This document shows positions 35,790 to 46,621 of a stretch of 64,000 nt of DNA, piece after piece (position 1 is the first letter of the stretch; each line of letters begins with the position of its first letter). The notes under the pieces were generated by a model. It saw only the letters and a program-made list of their open reading frames with translations, was not told the origin of the DNA and did no database searches. The translations under genes and the position numbers were made by a program. The DNA is from Rhizophagus irregularis (lineage: Eukaryota; Glomeromycota; Glomeromycetes; Glomerales; Glomeraceae), in NCBI RefSeq assembly GCF_026210795.1, contig NC_089444.1, positions 424,501 to 488,500 on the forward strand, in the 5' to 3' direction.

Positions 35790-36190
35790 TTTAATGAATT
35801 ACAATGATCAAGAAGAAAGATGTTAATAAATAAATGAAATAACAATGTAGTAGTGGAAAGTAATAGAAGATGAAAGGGAATAATAAAGAGTAATGAGAAG
35901 TGATAGGAAACAAAAATGAGAAATAGGACATGATGGGAGACGAAAAGAAGTGATGGAAAGATGAAGAGGAGTGATGGGGGACGAAAAGGAGTGATGAACG
36001 ACAAAAAAAATAATGGGAAGTAAACAGGAGAGAAAAAGATAATGGAAAATGAAAAGATGTAATAGAAAATAATGGGAGATGAAAAGGATGAAAGAATGAG
36101 AAGTAATAGGAGACGAAAAATGATGAGAGATAAAAAATAAAAAATGACCATGATAGGAGGTTGGGTAGCAGAAGATAATGATAGGAAACC
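35790..36190 (-). repeat. Purine-rich minisatellite (GACGAAAAGTGATG type)
   Basis: Irregular 22-27-bp units AATRGGAGACGAAAARTGATG repeat for about 400 bp. Read on the minus strand it is the same minisatellite type as 18290-18930 (TCGTCTCCTATYAYT). Overlapping minus ORFs rich in Ser/Phe/Leu are composition artefacts. Confidence 0.7.
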
Positions 36191-36640
36191 AAGTAAAAAA
36201 TAAAACCAAAAAGTAAAAAAAAATGAAGTTAGTAAGAAACGAAATATAAGATAGAAACAAAATAAAAAAAATAAATAAAAGTAAAAAACATACTTTTATT
36301 AATTGTAGAACTGAAAGAACTAAAAGATCTAAAAAAATTGAAATAAAATTGGTGAAAAATGAATATGAAACAGTAACAAATTAAAAAAAAAATAAAAAAA
36401 TGAGTAAGAAACGAAACGTAAAGTGGAAAACAACTGAACCTTAATTGCAGAACCGGAAGGACTAAAGGGCCTAAAAACAATGAAATAGAGTTAGTAAGAA
36501 ACAAAGTGTAAGAACGTAGTTAAAAGTAAAATTAAAAGAAAAAAAGAAAAATACCTTGAGACCGAAAGAACCGAGGAAACGAACCTCGAACCTATACTGA
36601 AAATGAGATGACGCGAACATGTGGCCAATCTGGCCAATCA
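36191..36640 (-). repeat. Exon/intron-like purine-rich units
   Basis: Three units on the minus strand share TTAGTCCTTCCGGTTCTGCAA-like or TTTAGTTCTTTCAGTTCTAC segments embedded in T-rich tracts. They resemble the exon/intron-like arrays elsewhere in the window. No coding frame is credible. Confidence 0.4.
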
Positions 36641-37285
36641 AAAATATTAAATCTGCCACGTGATCAAAGTCCCAGCAGGCGATGCTTTAGCAATTCAATT
36701 GGGCTAAATATACCTGTACCATCTTTTAAATTTTAAAAAACCATATTAATCATTTTAACCATTTTAACCACTTTTCCCACATAGATAAATTACTATCAAT
36801 CCAAGAGTCTATCTTGTTAATCACGATGTATATCTTCAAACTCTCCAAAAGAACAAGACCGTTTTTTCTTTTCATGTGTAAATTAAACCATGGGAAACAT
36901 TAATAATAATCTTGGTAATTTCCGTAGTGATTTGGTAAATTTGAAGTCATAAAGTAAAATACATAGGGTCTTTGCAATAGAAATGTACGAAACTCAAAAA
37001 AAATTTTAATTTTACTTTATATGCTAATTATGTTTTTTTACTGAAATAAATGCAAATTTATATTAATTCATGATTGGGTCAAAACGCTTATTGTTACAAT
37101 TATAGTACCGGAATTAGGCTGGGATGATTGATGAGATGTATATCTCAAGATAATAATCCTCCTAGATTTTATGCAAATGAACCCTTTTGCTGGTTAAAGG
37201 AAGTTTTAAATGATGTTACAAAACACCCGATGATTTTTATCATAATTTAATCAAATTGAATATGATGTGAAATGACAAATTTCAT
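36641..37285. other. Spacer with possible coding relic
   Basis: 37139-37220 on the plus strand reads RCISQDNNPPRFYANEPFCW followed by LKEVLNDVTKHP before a frameshift. It looks like an old coding fragment joined to the small ORF at 37286. Otherwise AT-rich. Confidence 0.4.
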
Positions 37286-37414
37286 ATGAATACAAATTCA
37301 CAAAATCTGAATGAAGCAAAACAACAACTTGAAATAATGGCTCCTGAGTGGTTTAAATACTTTAAAGAACCATTAAAGAAAGCTCTTGATGCTATCAAAG
37401 CTTGGTGGAAATGA
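37286..37414 (+). pseudogene. Small ORF or gene fragment (42 aa)
   Basis: ATG at 37286 opens 42 codons ending TGA at 37412-37414: an amphipathic stretch with Asn/Gln at the start, then MAPEWFKYFKEPLKKALDAI and a Trp-Trp-Lys end. Composition is protein-like. Together with the shifted fragment just upstream it is probably the end of a broken gene; family not recognised. Confidence 0.35.
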
Positions 37415-37739
37415 GAGGGAACAAGATGTTGAATGTGATTAATAACTATTCACATCTTTGAATTGTTTTGTAAGAATCTTTGCAAGAGCAACAATACTTA
37501 TCTGCTAATTAGTAGTTTGCTGTTTTTAGTTAGCAGTTATTAACCATTGGCTGATAAAGAATGCAAAATAACAAAGATATAAATAATTTTATATGAATTC
37601 TGATTGGTTTAAATGTAAAATCATGTGATTTATTAGTAAATAAATTTGTTTGCCCAAATTTGACTTAATTATCGTTATGTAATGTGCAAAATTACTTAAA
37701 AAAAAAAATCTTATTATAATAAACTAAGAACTAGCATAT

Positions 37740-38290
37740 GAATCAAGATTAGCGAAAAAATGAAAAAAAGATGAAAACTTGTCAACTCTTTTCTTATTTC
37801 CTATGTACAAGTTACATCCTTAGAAAAGGACAATGAATAAAATGTAAAAAATCAATTAAATAAAACTCCTCCCTTTCTAATTACCTTTAAAGTCTATCTT
37901 TCTAGAAAAGAACAAGAAATGAACGTTAGAAGCATTTCTTTAAAATTAAATAAAAAAAAAAAAATAGATATACACCTTCCCTCTTCCTAATTTATCTTTT
38001 TGAAAGTTTGGCTTATGTAGGGAACTCGACGTCTCTAGAAAAAGACAAGAGATAAAACATTAGAAACGTTTCTTTAAAGCCAGTATATACAAAAAACAAA
38101 AGCACACTTCCCATTTCCTAATTTACCTTTAAAAATCCGGGTTGCATAAGGAAAACTGTGTCCCTAGAAAAAAAAATGAATTAAACGTTAGAAACGTTTC
38201 TTTAAAGTCAATTAAAAAAGCATACTTGCCTGTTTTAAATCTTTTACTAGATCCACTAAGAAAGAAGATAAAAAACGTAAGAATGATGTA
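37740..38290 (-). repeat. Tandem array, about 130-bp exon/intron-like units
   Basis: Four units share, on the plus strand, CTAGAAAA(A/G)GACAA(G/T), GA(A/T)TAAAACGTTAGAAACG, TTTCTTTAAAGTCAATTAAA and CCTCCCTTTCCTAATTTACC. On the minus strand each unit presents a T-rich tract ending in CTAG, then a 40-60-bp segment. No protein results. Confidence 0.6.
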
Positions 38291-38526
38291 ATATTTCGTT
38301 ATACAGATAACGCAACATATAAAATGGAGTAACGTTAGGACGTTAGGTTAAAACAATTCCATTTACGTTCCGTGCCTTGTTAAAGGGAGCAACGTAATTA
38401 TGCACATTTTCACTACCTTACGTTACACACTTAGCCAATCTATGTTACCTACCATGGTGATTAGTTGCTTTTTTACACAGTTCAACTATTTATGTAATTG
38501 AAAAATTGATTTATTTATAATAATAT

Positions 38527-40077
38527 TTATGGTAAAAATGTAACTTGCATATAATTTACAGTAATGTACATACGTATACTATCGATGCGCCTTCTATAAT
38601 CAGTATTTGTATCCATAGGTTTTGGAAGACGTATAGTCATTGGCTTATTCTTTACTTTCTGTAACATTATTTTCTTGCCAAATTTTTTCTTAGAGCTCAA
38701 ATCAAAGTCTGACGTTCTTACTTCACTCTCAGCTAAGGTCATTTTTGTGTCCGGAAGTCCATAAGACTCTGTTCTTACTATAAATTGATAATAAATATTT
38801 AAATAAAATACAATAATAAATAAATATAATTTTAATCTAAAAGGAATTATAATTACCAGAAGCAGGTATTCTCTTTTCATCATTTCTTTCTATTGGATAT
38901 TTTTTACTCCATTTATAAAAAATATTAATTAATTCATTGGCAGTTGGTCTTTTTTCAGGATCATTATCCCAACATCTTTTCATTAATTCAATATATTCAG
39001 GAATTGTTCCTTCTATAATTTCTGGTCTATCCCCCTTGCAAATATGAAATGCTGGGACTCCCGATGTCATTTCCCACATTAGAATTCCAAAACTATATAT
39101 GTCAGCAGCTTTTGTATATAATTTATCATTTAAAACTTCCGGCGCAAAGTGAGGAAGAAGTTCATATATATCATTATTTATATTAGGTTGGTTAGCTAGT
39201 CTACATAATCTAAAATCACTAATTACTATTGAATCATGAGTCGCGCAAAGCAGATTTTCATTATAAAAATTGCCATGAACTAGATTTAATTTATGAATGG
39301 CTTCAAGCTGTTTTGAAATATCCCACAAATTATAAAATTTATCATTTGGATTCTCTTTTTTTATTGATAAATTATTTCTTAAATTTCCTAGAGATGCGTT
39401 AGGCATTATAATCATATAATTTAATGTATATGGATCTTGTGTTATTCCAAGTAGTGGAATAAGAGATGTGTTATTTGATAATGCTTCGCGCTGACATTGT
39501 AAATGTAATTTCCACTGTATTTAAAAATAAACATAAATATTTATTCGTATATCAAAATTACATGTATTGATTATTCAAGAATAATATTGTTGCCTACCTC
39601 ATTAAGTTTATTTTCATCAAATTTTGATGAACTTTTAAGTGCTACCTGATAGCCATGTATCTCTGGATTATTTGCTTCTTTATAACCTTGTTTATCAACG
39701 AGTCGCTTCCAATCTCGTTCCTCATAATCCCAGTGCATTATCCATCCATCCAACCAAGTTACTCTATAAACAGTGTCACATTCGCCATTAGCTAAGTAAC
39801 TAATATTTCTTAATCGATCGTAAGGAACCCATTCAAGTAATTCAAATCTATTTCTTGCATTTATTTGCGATTCTTGAATAAACTTGTCAATATATTCATT
39901 CTTACTAGTCCAACATTTAAAATTTTGTTGAAACTTTTTGGAATAACATTTCTTACACCAATTCTCCCCTGTATTTGGTTGATTACATTCAGGACATGAG
40001 CCATAACTAGTATGACCGCGTTTGATTTCATCATATAAAAAATGTGAAAAATTATTATTCGAAATATTACTATTCAT
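38527..40077 (-). CDS. Kinase-like protein, probable pseudokinase (462 aa, 3 exons)
   Basis: Exons are 40077-39598, 39514-38857 and 38777-38527, in consistent phases (0, then 1). A metal-binding motif C28PEC31...C41xxC44 precedes the linker LLEWVPYDRL (80-89) and a protein-kinase fold. Catalytic signatures are degraded: the glycine loop is LANGECDTVY (95-104) with a single Gly, the catalytic loop is HGNFYNENLL (Asn242 where the paralogue has catalytic Asp), and DFG is D260-F-R262. The beta3 Lys (VALK, 148) and APE (284-286) remain. I infer a catalytically inactive or weak kinase that may act as a scaffold. C-terminal exon 3 is less certain. It is divergently transcribed from its intact paralogue at 40849, about 770 bp away. 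Confidence 0.8.
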
Positions 40078-40669
40078 TTCATTAGGTTTTTTTTTGATTA
40101 GATTGAATCGAAATGAAGCTTAGACAGTTGTTTTATATAGTATTTTAAAATTTATTTTCGGATGATGCGATTTTATTTTAGCAAATGAAATGAAGTTGTG
40201 ATCAACATACAGTGGTGCCCTTCGGATAAAACAGGATAAAAAAAATGGAATTATAATGAATTCTGAATTCTTTCTTGAAGTAAAAATGAACCTTCATAAG
40301 TTTATATTAAATCTAATATTACTATATATAATATATAATCATTAATTTTACAATGATACAAAAATCAGCACATTTTTAAATTAGCGCGGCTTGCCATAAT
40401 AATGATCACATTTCAGGTCCCAAATTAAAATTTTTATTTTGGAAAGTACGAAATAAAAACGAATCAAAAACATCTAGTTTTTTCTCAATGTCAATTTCTA
40501 TAATATTCCGGAATATCCTCTTGAACAATTATTCTCATCTTCATCAGATGATTTTCATTTCTCAACTAGGTTTAGGTCAGGATTTTTTGCGTGTGAATTT
40601 TCTAAGTGGAACGTGGGAATCTGTAATCCTATGTTATTCAGAGTGATCGTGGTGATCTGCATAATTTTA

Positions 40670-40696
40670 TCACCTGATGATTTTTACATCAGGTGA
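40670..40696. promoter_or_regulatory. Perfect 10-bp hairpin in the divergent intergenic region
   Basis: TCACCTGATG (40670-40679) pairs perfectly with CATCAGGTGA (40687-40696) around a 7-base loop. It lies in the spacer shared by the two divergent kinase genes, about 150 bp upstream of the plus-strand ATG. A regulatory role is only a possibility. Confidence 0.4.
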
Positions 40697-40848
40697 GATT
40701 TACTTCACATGATTTTCACTAGTACACTCGAGAAAACGATGGCGTGAGAATAAATTTCAGAATTTAATAAGATGATATTCAAATTTCAAATTTTCCCAAT
40801 GGAATCTTTTGAAAATTTTATTTTTCTTTCTTTTGTTAAAATTCATTA

Positions 40849-42738
40849 ATGTTAGAGATGACGAATCTGGTAAAGCCAAATAATGAATTAAATAATATCA
40901 GTTCAAGTGATGATAATAGTTATGGTCCACATGAACAATACATATATGATAATCTAGAGTATGGCTTATGTCCTGAATGTGTTAAACCAAACATGTGGGC
41001 TAACTGGTGCAAAACTTGCAATTCCAAAAGATTTCAACGAAATTTTCATAATTGGACTAGTGGAAACGAGCATATAGATAAGTTTATTCAAGAAACTCAA
41101 TTAAATGCGAATAACAACTTTGAATTACTTGAATGGATACCTTATGATCGATTAACAAATATTGAATACTTAGCTAGGGGTGGTTTTGGCGTAATTTACG
41201 AAGCAATTTGGTTGGATGGACGGATATTAAGCTGGAATTGCGAAAAGCAAAATTGGAATCGTAAAGATATAAATTATCACAAAAATGATGGGAAACAAGG
41301 CTATTGGGTAATACTTAAAAGCTTAAGTGATTCATCAAAGATTGATGAGGATTTTTTAAATGAGGTAAGCAACTATATCTTCTATATAAGGCCACACAAA
41401 TTCAATTTTTCAGTTCACGTAACATTAAAATTTAAAATCGATCCGGGGACCCGGGGTTTATTGTTTATTAGTAAAAAAAGTTTATATATAAAATCGTGAC
41501 ATTTTATTGGTTGACTTTTAAAAGGGAGGAATTTATTTTCGCTCTAGAAGTTATCAGCCGCGTGATAAACTTACCTGCCAATAAAATTACGTCCCGATCA
41601 CGTGATAAATTTTTTATATATTTATTGAAATTTGAAAAAGTGACCCGGCCGGGTGAAGTGAACCAAAAATTCGAATTGTGTGGCCTAACAGTGATTAGTA
41701 ATTAGTAATTTTTATAATAATTATATTTATTTATATACAGTGGAAATTACATTTACAATGTCAGCATAATGCATGGTCAAATTTTACTTCCCTTATTCCG
41801 CTATTTGGAATAACACAAAATCCAGTTACGAAAAATTATATGGTTGTAATGATGTATGCATTCAATGGTAGTTTAAGAAATAATTTATCAATATTAAAAT
41901 ATAATCCCAATGATAAATTTCGAAATTTATGGGATATTTCAAGGCAGCTTAATGCCATTCATAGTTTAAATTTAGTTCATGGAGATTTTCATGATGGGAA
42001 TTTACTTTATTTAACTGAAAATATATTGTTGGTTAGTGATTTTGGGTTATGTAGATTAGTTAGTCAACCTAATAAAAATGATGAAATATGTGGAGTTATT
42101 CCTTACATAGCACCAGAAGTATTACGTGGTAAGCCATACACAAAAGCAGCTGATATATATAGCTTTGGAATTATTATGTGGGAAATGACATCAGGAATCC
42201 CAGCATATTGTGATGTTCCTCATGATTTAAATATTTGTTTAAATATTTGCAGAGGTGATAGACCAGAAATTATAAAAGGAACAATGCCTGAATATGTTGA
42301 ATTAATGGAAAGATGTTGGGATAATGAACCTGAAAAAAGACCAACTGCCAAAGAATTAGCAAATACTTTTGATGAATGGAATAAAAAATATCCAATGGAA
42401 GAAGATGAAGAAAAGAGAATACCTGTTCCTGGTAATTTTAATTACAGTATTACTTATTTAATAAATTTAATCATTCAATATTTATTATTTTACTATTATT
42501 TACAGACAATGAACCAGAAATTAAATGTCATCCGAAATCTTGTAGTACAAGTAGAATATTTGTTAGTTCAGTTAAATTGAATGAGATTTTGAGTGGTAAG
42601 ACTGATATTTTAGATGAAGGTATGTATACAAAGTTAATTTTTATCATACATATCACAAAAACTTATTTTGTTTTACAATTTTGTATATTAAAAGATCTAG
42701 ATAACTGCATGGTTACTGTTATTGAGCATCAACTATAA
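40849..42738 (+). CDS. Protein kinase with N-terminal CxxC motif (454 aa, 4 exons)
   Basis: Exons are 40849-41364, 41741-42431, 42506-42619 and 42695-42738 (TAA), with phases 0, 1 and 1. The N-terminus has C41PEC44...C54xxC57, then LLEWIPYDRLTNIEYL and the kinase domain: intact glycine loop RGGFGVIY (110-117), beta3 Lys157 (VILK), catalytic loop H252-G-D254-FHDGN, D272-F-G274, A296-P-E298, and the helix-F motif DIYSFGIIMWEMTSG. This is a tyrosine-kinase-like Ser/Thr kinase type; the substrate is unknown. The tail NEPEIKCHPKSCSTSRI is encoded by exon 3. Intron 1 is 376 bp because of a 296-bp MITE. A second ATG lies three codons in. Its paralogue at 38527-40077 has lost catalytic residues. Confidence 0.88.
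41390..41685. mobile_element. 296-bp PIF/Harbinger-type MITE in kinase intron 1
   Basis: The ends GGCCACACAAATTCAATTTT and (reverse complement of the right) GGCCACACAATTCGAATTTT are inverted repeats flanked by TAA on both sides (41387-41389, 41686-41688). The 3-bp TAA duplication and GGCC-type terminus fit PIF/Harbinger (Tourist-like). The interior has CCGGGGACCCGGGG and CCCGGCCGGG. The ORF at 41496-41705 is within or next to this element and is not a gene. Confidence 0.75.
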
Positions 42739-45190
42739 CTTGTTTATTATAAAGGGAATTATAAAAAATAGTTCAATTTCACGTAATTTTATTTCAGTTT
42801 GACTTGATTAGTTTTTGCCGAAAACTGTGGTTTTAAAACAAAAATTAACTAATATAATCAATCATAAAATATTCACATTGACTTATTTACAAGCCACTAT
42901 AAAAGTTCTATTTATTTTATTTATTATAAAACCTGTAATTTTGCCATAAACTTGTGAAATTGGATTTTCATCATATGACTTAAAAATTTTTTCGCGCTAC
43001 ACCATTGGATAAAAAATTACTATTTTAAATAACCTGACTATAAAATTTTGATTTCAATAAGTATTAATTTGTTTTAATATTAATTTATCCTTTATTTAAT
43101 AAAACTAGTAATAATAATACAAGAGAAAATATGAAGTACTAGTGTCCCACATGTTTGAAATTTTTTTTTATAAAAAAAAATAATAACGAAAACATTTGCA
43201 TAACATCTGTAGTATTCAATTATCACGGGAAAAGAATAAAATGAAATAAAAAATATCATCATCCTTCTTTTAGGGCCCAGAAATATATGAGTTTGTGTAT
43301 TTTGAATCATGAAAATCTTTCCTTTTTTAGATAATTTCTGATAATGCCGGTCAGAATTTTATTTCCTATTATAGTACCGGACTGACATTATTATAATTCC
43401 GGCCCTGAAAAATGCGTACGGCTCATAGTAAAAAATTTTTTTCATCACCTGACTCCTATATATATATTTCTGGGTCCTCCTCTTCTTTTTTTAACAGCAA
43501 ATGTGTCATAGATATTATATGAAATTAAATTGAGCTAGTTTGATATTTTGAAGTATAATCATATTCGATATCATCGACAATCCTTTAAAGACTTTAAATC
43601 AAATCTGATTTCACCATATTCCGAGCATATTCCTTTCATGGCTAAAAGATGAGTTTGATATTGAGAGATTGATAACACGAGTAATTTAGTAATCGTATAG
43701 ATTAAAAAGACAAATTTCACCGGAGACAAGTTTATTATTACGATGGAATAATTCTACATCATCTTCGATCATCTAAAATATATGGTACTATTCCATAAAT
43801 CTAATCTTTATTTTATATGGGCTCGATAAGTAAAAATATTTCAACATCTCTTCTATGATTGTAAAAACATATTCAACAAATATTATGAAACCCTCAGGAA
43901 CTTCACGACCTTCTCAAGTATTTAGAAATTGGGATAAGAGTGGTATAAAATTAGTTTCAATCATGTGTAAAGGTTGTGCAATAAGTTGAAAAGACTTAAC
44001 ACATTCATTATCCATTATGAAAGAAAGAGTAGAATATCTATTGTGAACTGCATGAACGAAATCACTCATTGGACTACTAATGGCTTGAAGTTTTCAGCAG
44101 GAGCAACTGAATACAATTACCAACTGCACACGATTGAAGTTTTTTTGTTCCTGTTGCAAAGTAAGATCGTAGTATTCACTGCATTGATGTAATGGAAAGA
44201 CAAGAATCAATTATTAAATCAGTATTAAATTCATAGTTATATATAAGTAACAGAGCTCTTAAATCTCCACCCTCTCGATTCTTTCAGTGGGTCTCTTGTC
44301 TTTATAAAAAATGGGCTAATAATACACGAGCTCCTGTTCTGCCTCGGGCAGATCAAAGGGCGCGAACATATAACTTTAATTGCATATTTTATACATAATT
44401 ATGATCTAAATAATTTTTTACTGGATAACAGGTTTCTAAGCAGCTCTGATACTACTCTGGCTACAATTAAAATTATTTCATCTTGGAATCACTAATAATG
44501 TTTTCTAGAAATGAAATGATTTAGTTGTGTGCGTAAGTATTTTCTTGAACGATATAAAGTGTTTTTTCTTTTCTAAAAAAAAACTCTTTATTAGTGCGTG
44601 AATCGCCATGCGAATCAAGCCATAAATGTAGGTGTAAAATATCTAGTCAATATAGTATCCTACCTAAAAAATATGTATAGAAGTTTTTTTTTATCTAATT
44701 ACTAATCTCACCTAACAACTTCGTGAAATTTAACCAAAACCTTTTCTAAAATTAACTCTTTTTTTTGATCACCGAAGGTAACCGGAGTTTCGAACATGAA
44801 AACTTATCTTTATTTACTAGTGTAAAGAGTTTCTATATAAGGTTGAAGTCAACCTTAATAGGAAAAGTACTAGCCAGATGACTGACAGTCACATGAATCA
44901 CGCGTGGAACTATCAAATAATAAGCTAAAAATATGCGTCTATTCAGAGACATCATCCTCTATATTGTACATTGTCTTTTTGTTCTAAAAATTTATGAAGT
45001 ATACCAATAATTCCACCATGCCGCATATATGGGAATTTGCATAAATATAAAATCAAAATAAGGAGGAAAAACTTATATTACTTTATTAATTAAATGTAAA
45101 CCGATTTTTTAACATACAATATGGCTGGGTTATTAGAACTAAAATTAAAAAAATTGTTTATTAAAATCTAAAAAAAGGTTCGTCATCTAT
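42739..45190. other. Gene-free stretch between kinase and next repeats
   Basis: Mostly AT-rich. 43887-44165 reads for about 90 codons as protein-like sequence (MKPSGTSRPSQVFRNWDKSG...) interrupted by four TGA codons, a possible relic. No recognised repeat or RNA. Confidence 0.45.
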
Positions 45191-45257
45191 GTAATTAAAA
45201 TTCTTGTGTAACATGAAAATTCGTGCCATTAAATAAAACCCGTGACATGCCTGCGTC

Positions 45258-45345
45258 GGTTTGTTTTTTTTTTCCAAACCGAAAATACTTTTTCTCTTCT
45301 TTTTTCGGTTTAGTTTTTTTATTTGAACCGAAAAAAATTTTCTCT
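45258..45345. repeat. Imperfect tandem/inverted CCGAAAA-TTCGGTT repeat
   Basis: AAACCGAAAATACTTTTTCT and TTTTCGGTTTAGTTTTTTTA followed by GAACCGAAAAAAATTTTCTC give a local inverted/tandem structure. It produces overlapping ORFs on both strands that have no other support. Confidence 0.4.
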
Positions 45346-45538
45346 CTTTCATCATTTAGGTTTGGATCGGTGATCGGCAAGACCATGGTAAGCTGGTATG
45401 CGCCTTTTTCCATTTATTTTTTTCTTTATTTATAAAATTCTAAAAAAGATCATAGAATTGAATGATTTCATATTAAGCTCAATACCTTTTAGGATTCAAG
45501 AAGAATTTCTCTTTGACAATATTTCAACTGTTTATATA

Positions 45539-45836
45539 CTTTACAGAAATCTCGTTATTTGAAACGATATCATTTCAATATCAAAATAATATCATTTTGA
45601 TATCATTATGATACCATCACAATATAGCTACTATACAATATCAAAATGATATTGAATAATATCTAAACAATGTCGTTACAATTATATCGTAACGATAACT
45701 CGATAAGTGATATCATGATGATATTGTAATGAAATTGTTTGATATCGTTTTGATATTGTTACAATATCAAAATAGGGTCATTAAGATGATCTTAACGATA
45801 TCTGATATTGTTTGAAATTTTAGGGTTTCAGTAAAG
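45539..45836. mobile_element. 298-bp GATATC-rich palindromic MITE, TA target
   Basis: The ends CTTTACAGAAA and TTTCAGTAAAG are inverted and flanked by TA (45537-45538, 45837-45838). The interior consists of (A)CGATATCATTTTGATATC-like words in both orientations with many TGATAT/ATATCA palindromes. Confidence 0.6.
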
Positions 45837-45839
45837 TAG

Positions 45840-46268
45840 TATATTGATTTTGCAAATAACACGCATTAGTTTATCAAAAATAAAAACATCATATAGACAC
45901 AATGTTTATAGAGCTATTTATGAACTAATATATTTTAAATGCTATTAAAATATTGTTTATTTTATTTTCGGTCATTTAGAGTGGTTCGTATAGTGGTTAA
46001 CCAAAATAGTAGGTCAAAGGCTCTGGTGATAACATTTGAAATTCATCAAAGTTATACCTACATAACTATGTTTCATTTACCCGTATAATAATGTTTCATA
46101 TTATTTCTGAACTTATCAAAAAAGGTGATTTGCGTAGGGCTTTTATATTTTCATTTATATATATATTATGTATAAATGGTTTTGGGGCTAAAGCATGTAC
46201 AGTTGTGTCGGAAAGTAACGCCCACGACCCGCATAGTAAAACATAGAAAAATAGAAAATTTCAAGCTA
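45840..46268. other. Spacer
   Basis: AT-rich, nothing recognised apart from the GTGTCGGAAAGTAACGCCC segment near 46206, which is not assigned. Confidence 0.4.
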
Positions 46269-46621
46269 CACATGCCGATCAAAATTATCCGGCCACTTTG
46301 TTTTACCAAAATTATGCAGATCATCACGTGCTAAGGTGACAAAAATATTATACGATTTTATATTTATAATTACAATAAACAAATGAACGAAATATTAATA
46401 AAACTCTTTCCCCTTTCCATTTTTTCACATAGAAATCCGCAGTTAAATACTGTTTTTTTTTTTTTTTTTACACTTTTTTACGTTTGTTAACGCTCGAGAA
46501 GAAAGAGGACCACTGGGTGGCCTCTTATGGAAAGGTTCTTCTCCTTATCACCCGACCTCTGAAAGAAGTTTTTATAATAAAATATTTTTTTATCTCACAC
46601 CCATACAACATATTGAAAAAT

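Noticed and set aside
35747-36260. Overlapping minus-strand ORFs up to 145 codons
   Set aside because: Produced by the same minisatellite type read in reverse; composition artefact.
40209-40240. ACAGTGGTGCCCTTCGG resembles a Tc1/mariner terminus
   Set aside because: No matching inverted end could be found downstream, so no element can be delimited.
43887-44165. Protein-like frame with several TGA codons, suggesting TGA read as Trp
   Set aside because: No nuclear code change is expected here, and the flanks give no second supporting frame; more simply a relic or chance.
46484-46621. Upstream ATG extending the 46.6-kb family protein by 46 residues
   Set aside because: The paralogue has no equivalent extension and similarity begins at the ATG at 46622; the upstream part is leader sequence.
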